A stretch of DNA of 64,000 bases from Stramenopiles sp. TOSAG23-2 (taxonomy: Eukaryota; Sar): NCBI GenBank assembly GCA_900128395.1, contig LT649244.1, positions 1 to 64,000 of the forward strand, given 5' to 3'. Of the stretch, positions 19,701-27,510 are shown in pieces. The translations under genes were made by a program, and so were the position numbers. Each line of letters starts with the position of its first letter. The first letter of the stretch is position 1. The notes below the pieces were generated by a model. That model was not told the origin of the DNA. It made no database searches and was given only the letters and a program-made list of their open reading frames with translations.

Positions 19701-22700
19701 AACCATTCCAATTTGGAATGAAGTAATCCAACTGCTTCTTCAGCCAACGAATGATGCGTTTGCCACTTACACGTTCTTCATCGGTCACTATATCTTGTAT
19801 AAATAAGATTCTTAATATTTCATTTATTTCTAACCCGTTTCTTGAAACATAAATCGCACCTAAAATACGCTCTACAATGAAACTTGACAATGTCTGTTCA
19901 TCATTATTTTTGCTATGTATTATTGATGCCTTGTCAAACGCATCAATAACTATATTGCGGATGTTACTTTCAAATAAAAACTGTTCCATTTCCAGTATGA
20001 TCATAGATATTATTTCAAATCCAAGCTCTACGCTTCTACGTGGCATTTTAAGAATAACATCTTTGCGTTTTTTATTTTTTCCATCATTTTTTACCAGTCC
20101 ATCAATTAGTCGTATATAGGACAGAATTTTTTTCGGCGATACAGTATCTACCGTTTTCCGTAACAGCGCAATATCTAATGACTTCCACTTTACATCATGC
20201 AATTTCAGAATCTTTTGAAGCATATCTTTTTCGTTCATTGATAGCCAAATATCTTCCGTAAGCAATGTGTACGTATGATCAGCAAACCAACCATAGACCC
20301 AATTGGTAACATCAGAATTTTTATCTGAAGTTAGAACTAAAAGAACATTTGAAGGCATTCGCTGTGGCAACCAGTCGGCAACTGAGATGCTATAGCCCAT
20401 AGCATCTACCAGGGAATCAAGACCATCAATGATCAAAACAAGTTTAAGCCCTCTAGTCAAAAGTTTCTTTGAGTAGCGTTCAAGCACCATGACAAAATAC
20501 AATTTCAAAGTTGAAATATCTCCACGTAATATCTGGCTTGAAATTTCTTCTCCATCTTGAACCAACACTTGAAATATCAAATATCGAAGCATTTGATCAA
20601 CGGATTTAGATAATCGAGTGGCTTGTGAAGAAAAAAAAATAGTAGCATACCCTTCTTTATGCTTGTAATAATCATAGACGGACGTTGCGCTGGAAGATCT
20701 CCCTGATTCCGGATCCCCTAGAATCATAGTTGGTTTATCATCATTTGCAGCTTCTAATTTTTCAATGAAAAAAATATTTCGCTCTGTATTGAAAGAATTC
20801 ATACTCTTTTCTGATATGAATTTACTTTGTTTCTCTTTTTCAACAATATATGGATCTTTTTCTGGCATATTAAACAATTTTTTTAATTTATGATATAAAT
20901 CTTCTATTACTTTCATTTCAAATTGTTTCTGTTCCTTTTCACCATTGCTGTTGCTATCGTATGTTGAAAATCTACAGGATGAATAAGATTTCAAAGCACT
21001 ATCAAGTGCATCATCCTCTATTGTTCTCTTTTCTTTATCATTTTTTTTTTTACAATATGCAAAAATATATTTACCAAGATCCATAGCGTATTTTAATTCG
21101 ATATCAATAGCAGTAGGGGAAGACGAAGATAATGTATTAGATACAAAATGATTCATGTAAGGATCTTTAGAAACAAAATTTTCTATAGGATTTCTAAATT
21201 GTGTATTGTCGTTCTGTCCTCTTAATGCTATAACGATTGTACTTTCTTTTACCTCATTTAAGTACAATATCAAGTTTGCAGCATCTTTATTGATCTGTCC
21301 TTCATTTTCCACTATGAATCGATCGGAATTATTAATATTATTATTAAATCTTAAAGCTATTGGGTGCAAATGTATTTTCATCTCTTTTAATTGGTGATTT
21401 AATGTTGGAAAAACGTTTGTGAATAGAGAATCCAATTCCATGGCATTATTGTCTTGAATAGAGGATGAAATATAAACATAAATGTTCCGGTCTTTAATGC
21501 TGATATTATTATCCAGAGAATTGTTGAATATTTGACTTTCGATATTATTCTCTTCTAAACCGCCTTGAGAGATGGATTCGCTACCTCTTCTTGTAGTGAT
21601 CGAAACACTTAAAGACATATCAGATCTAGGAGCAGATATTGGGGCTGTTGAAGAACGTTTTGGCACTACAATATCTTCTCCATCTATATTTAATATATCA
21701 CTTCCGGATAGGGATGCACGCAAAGCAAGTTTGTTACTTGTCATGAACGTTGTCGAGTTATCTGCATTATCATTTTCTTGACTAAGCTTCTCCATTGGAG
21801 ACAAAAGTTTTTTGTATTCTCCTATGCCAAAGATTCTTCGACTTGAGTATGTCGCAACATTTGCCGTACCACGTCTCTGCTCGTTTCGACTAAATTGATT
21901 TATAGCTTCAACAGCTTTACGTGTTTTGCTGTCAAGTCGCTTGTTTCTATTATTAAGTTGAATTTCTCGATTTTTTAATGCTTGCACCAAGAAAAATGCA
22001 TCATTCGGGACATTAGGCATCTCACCTTTTCCAGGCGCCGCTGGAACAATTGGTAATAATGGACACGATTGACGCCTTTTCCGTTGGAGGAAGATATTTA
22101 ATAACTTTGCCTCGTCAAAATCTGGTTCAAACGGATATTCTGCACGACTTTTTGCATGAATGTGAGCTTCATCATATATTTCTGCAATTGTTTTAAAATA
22201 ATCATTATTGCTTTCTTCATTAGTTTCCATATTATCATATCGCTTTAATTCATCTTCCGTCATTGGCTCATCTATTGGTTTTTGTGCCCTTGGATTATAT
22301 TGCTCTCTTAAGCTTATGTCACTATTACTATGTACAGGTTGTAATTTTTGTTGTTGTCTTCGTCTTTCTTGCCTTTGTTGTAGTAGCTCTGGATCAGTAT
22401 GTGGTCCTACGAGATCCTTTGGTTTTGCGGTATAGGCCAACTTGGTCCATCTATCGCTATATCCACTACTGACATTTTTAATATTCGGCATTGAAGGCGA
22501 TTTAGCTATTTTTTTCCTTCTGTCAACAGAGTTTACTGCTGGGTCTGCATTATTAGATATATTCATGGTTGCCATTTGCTGCCTTCGTCTTGATCTGCTA
22601 TATGGACGTATATGAAAAGTTTTGTTTGGTAAAAAATTTTTGATTGGTATTCCATCTGCTGATATCCCATTTTGCAATTGGTGTTGACTTGTTGTTTCTG

Positions 22701-22911
22701 GATCTAATATTAGTGGCATACCTTCTTTTGTCATATCCTTCGTAAAGACTGCCATAACTTTACGATCCAATGTCCCTTTTGCACCACCAAAGACTCTTCG
22801 TCTTTTTCCTTTCCTACTTTTACCTCGTTGTTCCGTCTTCCATTTCCGTTCATAATCCTCCTTTTTAACGGGCGAATTGTAAGTACCGCTGGAATAAAAC
22901 TGCGATGACAT
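16705..22911 (-). CDS. Giant DUF4062-like/NACHT/WD40 signalling protein
   Basis: This 2068-residue protein resembles NWD1/TEP1/NPHP3-type STAND ATPases. A basic disordered N terminus (1-470) is followed by a DUF4062-like segment starting NIYVYISSSIQDN and VFPTLNHQLKEM. The P-loop near residue 732 is GDPESGRSS, where Walker A lysine is replaced by arginine, and Walker B near 827 is KLVLIIDGLDSL. Helical winged regions span about 950-1300. WD40 repeats occupy about 1320-2060 (for example GHIGSITSLSW, SSGSDGKTLVWD, and GFNKGIIRLWNG). Such proteins oligomerise on nucleotide binding and scaffold signalling or RNP complexes; the WD40 part would sense a ligand. The frame is uninterrupted, so no intron is needed. 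Confidence 0.8.
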   Translation of the reverse strand: MSSQFYSSGTYNSPVKKEDYERKWKTEQRGKSRKGKRRRVFGGAKGTLDRKVMAVFTKDMTKEGMPLILDPETTSQHQLQNGISADGIPIKNFLPNKTFHIRPYSRSRRRQQMATMNISNNADPAVNSVDRRKKIAKSPSMPNIKNVSSGYSDRWTKLAYTAKPKDLVGPHTDPELLQQRQERRRQQQKLQPVHSNSDISLREQYNPRAQKPIDEPMTEDELKRYDNMETNEESNNDYFKTIAEIYDEAHIHAKSRAEYPFEPDFDEAKLLNIFLQRKRRQSCPLLPIVPAAPGKGEMPNVPNDAFFLVQALKNREIQLNNRNKRLDSKTRKAVEAINQFSRNEQRRGTANVATYSSRRIFGIGEYKKLLSPMEKLSQENDNADNSTTFMTSNKLALRASLSGSDILNIDGEDIVVPKRSSTAPISAPRSDMSLSVSITTRRGSESISQGGLEENNIESQIFNNSLDNNISIKDRNIYVYISSSIQDNNAMELDSLFTNVFPTLNHQLKEMKIHLHPIALRFNNNINNSDRFIVENEGQINKDAANLILYLNEVKESTIVIALRGQNDNTQFRNPIENFVSKDPYMNHFVSNTLSSSSPTAIDIELKYAMDLGKYIFAYCKKKNDKEKRTIEDDALDSALKSYSSCRFSTYDSNSNGEKEQKQFEMKVIEDLYHKLKKLFNMPEKDPYIVEKEKQSKFISEKSMNSFNTERNIFFIEKLEAANDDKPTMILGDPESGRSSSATSVYDYYKHKEGYATIFFSSQATRLSKSVDQMLRYLIFQVLVQDGEEISSQILRGDISTLKLYFVMVLERYSKKLLTRGLKLVLIIDGLDSLVDAMGYSISVADWLPQRMPSNVLLVLTSDKNSDVTNWVYGWFADHTYTLLTEDIWLSMNEKDMLQKILKLHDVKWKSLDIALLRKTVDTVSPKKILSYIRLIDGLVKNDGKNKKRKDVILKMPRRSVELGFEIISMIILEMEQFLFESNIRNIVIDAFDKASIIHSKNNDEQTLSSFIVERILGAIYVSRNGLEINEILRILFIQDIVTDEERVSGKRIIRWLKKQLDYFIPNWNGSYSSSDTSCYQIKSKLLNATIKKLYASSFQSQANHYNNLSKAMHILKEEDDAVVTTRYLLDMPFYQVMSYNFKNLRRAVCSIDFINQCMMEDVQEQIGIEFQDLALNLYGDIIQKMSGNAYGDNAFVVLSRRDNGKYTTSKLKEFTNVEINKVRKDIMQYFTYFQSWIAHNGSKNKQHMTLFGLNFPSQSPIYMEALDYLESLGSEARKSLYTWINKPENNAVSRSIFTIKTSDIVSFHTNSKSNLFVTGHFNGHLFLFEKASGEKVQSFVFDGHRSPVTNVFMLHFGMFVASIAQNTLILWETSTATTLEKTKFKKNLIVSCCGNANNKDSPALVTCTEGGEIICWYLDINPSEGNKFLRHVEFSSVGESSVISSVSMSPDSKFVGVGLENGFVQIWEVLKSGLKFKTKFRLRNQTFAKVIAFNRNSEIVLVGDKIYGCMDVYKISGEQLFRCSGHIGSITSLSWAEDELHIVSSGSDGKTLVWDANTYACKGIVDQHHDTIISSGFVMNNIDANAEKDFKDSNDDTKVKTILTVDKYSVKVINKILKEKKMFEQKNYINYHRSMPLKNKSIGNYSSSIQLNNSVSSQSSKDDLNVPILDNLSLRLHQRKITCTSFSCDSSRALSGCAQGAINVWSYESGETLDILSTQVNDPVSQVQFSPTDKFILAGFNKGIIRLWNGTDYTFFREFEWHTSKISAITFSKNSEFFVSGSVTGVLQSWNTISGKFAKYASNVSNGDGNEINEDDLNGAEILALNNMHKHPVELLILTRDETSVISCSRTGELRVFSVNTFELLYVNTDFQNLKGYKRIVFRYKASSIPSIIGIIDGRLKSLDIKELVDLSKGTMKIWHEDLELQKGISTIKNEIYLRFKSLTDAVSKMEKETLLEHVNSSLKKLQFKMNPLVDEGLLGSFVDGNIIDVCNRSSTYVFTPTKTTVCIKDISTGVTFPVFESYGDVQSICFHPQDKSILMVGDDLGNVYILRNNISSYEKLDEPGFE

Positions 22912-23765
22912 GATTTATTAATAGTCAGATTAATTTACAAACTCCTTTCTTACTCAAAATCACTTTCTTATAAGTATATATGTGTGTGTATATATATAAA
23001 CGATGCAGGCAGTTGTGTACTACTATTTTAACAAATAATAATAATAGTAGCAACAGTATAATACAGGATGTATAATAATAATAATAAAAAAAAAATAATG
23101 CCAGAATGCACTACCGACCAGATAATAATAATATTAATAACTGTTTTTTTTTGTATAATAATATAAATATAAAAGCTGGAAATCTCAGCTGGGAAGACCA
23201 GAAGACTCTGCGCTTGCCAGAGTAATATCTGCTGGTATGTACAGCTCTATTAGTGCTAGCTCGAGCTACCTCTATACTATTATAGAGGATATATCAGACA
23301 GTGAAATTTCTGAGATAGCCAGATAGCCAGATAGCTGGATATTAATATTATAGCTCTTATAAGGAGATCCGTTTTTGGTGGTTGTTAGTTGGTAGTTAGC
23401 CAGTTAGCGTTAGCCAGTTAGCCAGGTTAGCCTGGTTAGCCGCTAGCTAGCTAGAGCTAGCTTGAGCTACCACCAGGTGGTAGCTCTAGCTTGTAAGTTG
23501 GTAAGTCCGGTTATGTATAATAATATGTCTAAAATCTAAAATAAACTTCGACGCCGCGAGATATAATACTACAATACTACTACTAAAACTACTAAATAAT
23601 ATTAGTAGTAAGTAGTAATACTTGCCCACATGCAAGCATCGAAAAAATAATAAATTATAATGTATGTATTAATACTAAAAGGAAAAGCATTCCATTCATG
23701 CTGCTTTAATTCATTATATCCTGTAAAATAAACTTCAAATAAACTATAGTTGTCACAATTTTAAA
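22912..23765. other. Divergent 5' intergenic region rich in AGCT/CCAG words
   Basis: No gene. From 23160 to 23520 the AT-rich background gives way to overlapping words GCTAGCTAGC, TTAGCCAGTTAGC, CCACCAGGTGG and GATAGCCAGATAGCC. Several are palindromes or short tandem repeats. It lies between two divergent genes and is probably their shared promoter. Confidence 0.55.
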
Positions 23766-24830
23766 ATGACTAAACGTTTAAGCTATGAAGAAGAGAAAGA
23801 GAGAGGCCAAAAAATATTCGCTTCAACTGTAAGGTTTGGCATTAAAAGTCCTGAATTAAATCGTATGACAATGGACTATAATAGTACTACAGGTTTGAAT
23901 GATACACCGAAAGGAATTATAGATGGGATTAAAGATACGCTTTGCGTATTAGATGATACGCTTGCAGAAACATCCCCCTTTGTATGGATCCCAGCAAAAT
24001 TTTATAGATTGAAGAAAAGTTGCCCAGAACTTTTTGATATTGATCGTGACGTGACAAAACCAATCGATAGATTAAGTCCTCAAAAGAAAACAAGTGTAAA
24101 TCAAAATGATAAAGTCGCTGATGATGAAATACGTGAGCTTGTAAATGATTTATCAAAACAGATTGTAAAGACTCCAGTGAAACAAAGCGTTGATAAAGAA
24201 CCAACTTCGGAAAGGTACGTAGGATCTGTAGCATCAGATCCGGCTGTACTGGCTCTTTTGTATTCAAATGACCAAGAATATAATAAGAGAAAGCGTTCAA
24301 TGAAGAAACAGAAACCAACACCGAAAATGTCAAGTCGTCGACAAACTAGCGTACGAAAATCAACTGCTAGAAAAAGCGCAAGGTTGAGTGCCAGGTTACC
24401 CGGTATCTCTCCATTAAGTGCGAGTAGAAGATCAAGGGGAAGCTCTTCCGCATATGTAGTCAATACACCGTCTAACAAAAATGCACTGGCGGTGACTGGT
24501 ACTACTGCTGCTGCTAACGAAACGAAAAATATTGTTAAAAATGTTACGATAGTCGAAGAGGAAAAAAAAGAAGAAATTCCAGTTAAACCTAAAAAGAAAT
24601 TAAAAGGAATAGCAACCGTTATGGATTTATCAGAATTATCTGCAGGATTAAAACGTAAAGGCAGTCTTTACAAAGATTGCTATAATGAGTATGGATTGGA
24701 AAAAGAGTTGAAAAATATTTATGCGATTAACGCACAGCATTGGATTCCACGTACGGAACAAACAGAAATTAATGAGAGAATGGCATTAGACAGGAAATTG
24801 CGTCGTATGATAGCAGGAAAAGATACTTGA
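23766..24830 (+). CDS. Unknown basic Ser/Arg-rich protein
   Basis: The 354-residue protein is not recognised. Residues 1-100 look folded and helical (EEEKERGQKIFASTVRFGI, then a DTLAETSPFVWIPAKFYRLK stretch). The centre (185-245) is very basic with SR and KS clusters (KKQKPTPKMSSRRQTSVRKS, ARKSARLSARLPG), typical of DNA- or chromatin-binding tails. A conserved-looking C-terminal segment (about 300-350) contains YNEYGLEKELKNIYAINAQ and HWIPRTEQTEINERMALDRK. Nuclear location is inferred from composition only; a chromosomal or kinetochore protein is possible but unproven. The start follows TTTTAAAATGAC, with no earlier in-frame ATG. Confidence 0.6.
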   Translation: MTKRLSYEEEKERGQKIFASTVRFGIKSPELNRMTMDYNSTTGLNDTPKGIIDGIKDTLCVLDDTLAETSPFVWIPAKFYRLKKSCPELFDIDRDVTKPIDRLSPQKKTSVNQNDKVADDEIRELVNDLSKQIVKTPVKQSVDKEPTSERYVGSVASDPAVLALLYSNDQEYNKRKRSMKKQKPTPKMSSRRQTSVRKSTARKSARLSARLPGISPLSASRRSRGSSSAYVVNTPSNKNALAVTGTTAAANETKNIVKNVTIVEEEKKEEIPVKPKKKLKGIATVMDLSELSAGLKRKGSLYKDCYNEYGLEKELKNIYAINAQHWIPRTEQTEINERMALDRKLRRMIAGKDT

Positions 24831-25215
24831 AAGCTTCTAAATAATGATAAAGGATACATTCATCTACGAAGTAATATATGTCCTTAAAATACATGTTTCG
24901 TGTGTTTTTTTTTTAATATACAGCTTTGTACGATGTGTGTGTGTGTGTATTGTATGATAAGATTTTCAATCAATCAATATGTCGTTGAATAATGAATTTA
25001 CAACTAGAACCCTCCAGTTTAAGTTTTTTTTTTTGTTGCGGCGGCAGTTGTTGTTGAAATTTTTTTCTAAATACACACATTTACCATGCATAATCTATAG
25101 AATACATATAATAACATACATACGTGAAAATTGTTCGACTTATTAAAGAAAATATCATATCTAAAACAATAAAATCATTAACGATACAAGAATCACGATA
25201 TATGTAATAGGGGGT
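24831..25215. other. Intergenic region between two co-oriented genes
   Basis: Nothing gene-like. CTACGAAGTA near 24864 is a 3'-end word seen at other gene ends. A GT microsatellite lies near 24935-24948 and a T11 run near 25027. Confidence 0.5.
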
Positions 25216-26128
25216 ATGAATTGTCCCCTACCGCCACCTCGACTTCTATCTACAGAGAACAATTTACCAGTATCAGAAAATTTTTCTGCCCATAATTTGA
25301 CTTGTTGGGAGAAAATTCAGTTTAAAAACATTGGTAAGTAAAGAAATTCCCCTAAAACTATAAACGATATAACCTCTCTAACTCCTTGTTCTTTCATACG
25401 CTTCGCCCCACACAGGAGGAAAAGGAAAGAAAATTTATGTAAAAAATTTAAATCCTCCACGATGCTGTATCAAGGAGACTACGGAGAACAATAATCATTT
25501 TGAAATATGTCCTAAAGGCTTAAAATTCATACGTTTTTTGAAATGTTTTTTCAGCCAATGTGGTGTTGTCGCTGATATATTTGTATTTTTTGAAAGTCAA
25601 ACGCACTGTGCTTGTATTGTTGTATATGCTTCATATACTGCTGCCACCCGTTCGTTAAAAGAATTAAATGGCGTACCGTTGAACGGTAGGTCAATTTTAG
25701 TTGCTAAACCAAAACAACATTATTTTTCCAATTTATATGTACATAAACAAGAGAGGCAAATAATAAATTTGGCAAATGTTGTATTTGGTTTCAATCATTG
25801 GAGTTCAGAAATAATTGAAACAAAATTAGAAAAAGTAGAAGTTGTAAAACGAAGGACAACGGAAGGGGGAACTTATGAAAATGAAAATGTATTATATGTT
25901 GCAGCATGTACAACTACTATACAAGTTAATATTGCGTTGTCTCCAACTATATTAAATAATTTATCAGTCCTAGGAACAATAACATATGAGGCTACAAGTG
26001 ATAAAAAATTAGAAGCTGTAAAACAAAGTCGAATTGAATCAAAAACTAGAGCATTAATTATTGCTTTTGAGAAAATCCAAGTTGCTGTATCTTCAAAATT
26101 TATTATCCCAATGATAATCAAAACATAA
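25216..26128 (+). CDS. RDM1-like RRM protein (RAD52 motif), two exons
   Basis: Splicing 25216-25333 to 25416-26128 gives 276 residues. The RRM spans about 42-130: RNP2-like KKIYVKNLNP is created only by the splice, and RNP1-like CACIVVYASYTAATRSLKEL is followed by NGVPLNGRSILVAKP. The second half carries LANVVFGFNHWSSEII, matching the RAD52-motif signature LANYYLGFNGWS of RAD52 motif-containing protein 1, a DNA-repair-linked protein. Length is close to human RDM1. The intron starts GTAAGTA and ends CCCCACACAG, with in-frame stops inside. The ATG at 25216 is the first in the open frame. Family assignment is good; role in recombination is from family knowledge. Confidence 0.7.
25334..25415 (+). 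other. Spliceosomal intron, 82 nt, phase 1
   Basis: Donor GTAAGTA and acceptor CCACACAG are canonical. Reading through gives a stop at the third codon, whereas removal joins exon 1 to the RNP2 strand of the RRM in frame. It is the only intron I can firmly support in 64 kb. Confidence 0.8.
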
Positions 26129-26262
26129 AAAGAGAGAGAGATATATACTCGTAAAATATATTTTAAAATAATGCACATTGAATATTTTATTCCCCTACAA
26201 CAATATATTCTTGTTTATGACATAATTTTAGTCTTCGATAATGGTGATCTGAAACAATGGAA

Positions 26263-26797
26263 TCATACAAGATGATATGATAATTCAGTTGCATTACGTT
26301 TAATATTATTTTCAATTTTGTCTATTGTCATTTTTATTGTTTGTATCGTTTTCTCATGTTTTTCAATTTGCTTTAGTATTATTGCAATCTTACGTGCCTC
26401 ATCCTTATCATATACTTTTTTATTTATTTCATTATCTTCCTTTCCATTGATCTTTGTTCCACTTTCTTTGCTTTAGTATTATTGCAATCTTACGTGCCTC
26501 ATCCTTATCATATACTTTTTTATTTATTTCATTATCTTCCTTTCCATTGATCTTTGTTCCACTTTCTAGATCTTTTTCTTCACACTTCTTTACTTCCATC
26601 GAAATATCGTTATTTGCATTTTGACCATCTGATGATGTTGCAACCTCACTATCACTGGTGGTAATAATATTAGGATGATTTGAATCATCTTGCTTTCGTT
26701 TACAAATTGTATTACGACAACAATTTTCAGGAATAGGAACTTCTTGTAATGCAAATGATAATACAACAAGGCCATTGAAAAAATGTGCAAACCACAT
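26263..26797 (-). CDS. Coiled-coil protein gene frameshifted by a 100-bp tandem duplication
   Basis: From the ATG at 26797 (MWFAHFFNGLVVLSFALQ) the frame gives a hydrophobic N terminus, CCRNTICKRKQDD, an acidic low-complexity centre and the start of a helix (EARKIAIILKQ), then runs out of frame and stops at 26432. In the second duplicate copy another frame continues that helix: IILKQIEKHEKTIQTIKMTI, ending at a stop at 26263-26265. Removing one 100-bp unit restores a single frame with a C-terminal coiled coil. Either a duplication broke the gene or the assembly is wrong. A coding-like but ATG-less minus frame also extends upstream to about 27066, so the true start may lie there. Family unknown. 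Confidence 0.4.
26367..26566. repeat. Exact tandem duplication, 100 bp x 2, inside a gene
   Basis: Units 26367-26466 and 26467-26566 both run from TTTGCTTTAGTATTATTGC to GATCTTTGTTCCACTTTC. The period is not a multiple of three and so shifts the minus-strand reading frame. Confidence 0.9.
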
Positions 26798-26831
26798 TGT
26801 AAATGTAACAAAAATTGAAGGTCTTTTATAG

Positions 26832-27068
26832 AAAAATTCAATAGTACATCTCGTGGACAATGAGTGGCAATCAATATATCTTCATAAAGATACGCATCAT
26901 CATGATGATGGTGAACAAGCTGGAAGCCATAAGACGGAGTTACCTCCATTAGATGGATATATTTGTGATCCAAAGTATAAAGGCGATTGTGGCACCCCAC
27001 CGATATTTCACAGGAAGTATAATCAAGAACCGTCTGGACTGTTTCGGCAGGAGCATCAAGAGCTGTAG
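26832..27068 (+). other. Possible coding fragment or exon of unknown protein
   Basis: An open plus frame, ending in TAG, reads HKDTHHHDDGEQAGSHKTEL, then ICDPKYKGDCGTPPIFHRKY and GLFRQEHQEL. Purine-rich first codon positions suggest coding. It has no ATG and is preceded by TCTTTTATAG, a possible splice acceptor. The minus strand over the same bases is also open and plausible (TVQTVLDYTSCEIS, TLDHKYIHLMEVTPSYGFQL), with TTTCCTGGCTTCTACAG at its upstream edge as a possible acceptor. I cannot decide between strands. Confidence 0.25.
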
Positions 27069-27510
27069 AAGCCAGGAAATTAATATTTTTTCATATTTAT
27101 TACGAGTGTGTTTGCATTTTTTTTTACGAACAATAATAGTAGAAAAATATGTGTTCTCCCCCGGTAAAATTAAATAAAAGTCGTGTTTTTGTGCTTTTTT
27201 TTTAAATTAAAAAAGATACAGACAACAAATATATCTTGTGTAAATAAGAGAATTATTTACAATATTTACATTTTTATTATTTTTACACACATATTTTTAT
27301 TTATTTTTTTAAATATTTTATTTTTTATAAATTTAAATAAAAAATATATTATTTTCCTTATTTTTTAAAATAATTACACACGAATATTACTATAATTACT
27401 AATTACTGGTAATAATATTCGTTTTTAAAATGTTAAAACACATTATTGTCTCAACATTGAAAGTAGCTCAGCTAGCATATAAAAATTTACGTTCGTACCT
27501 GCTGGTAGTT
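27069..27510. other. AT-rich intergenic region
   Basis: Nothing gene-like; long T and A runs dominate 27180-27370. It lies 3' of the PI3-kinase gene. Confidence 0.5.
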
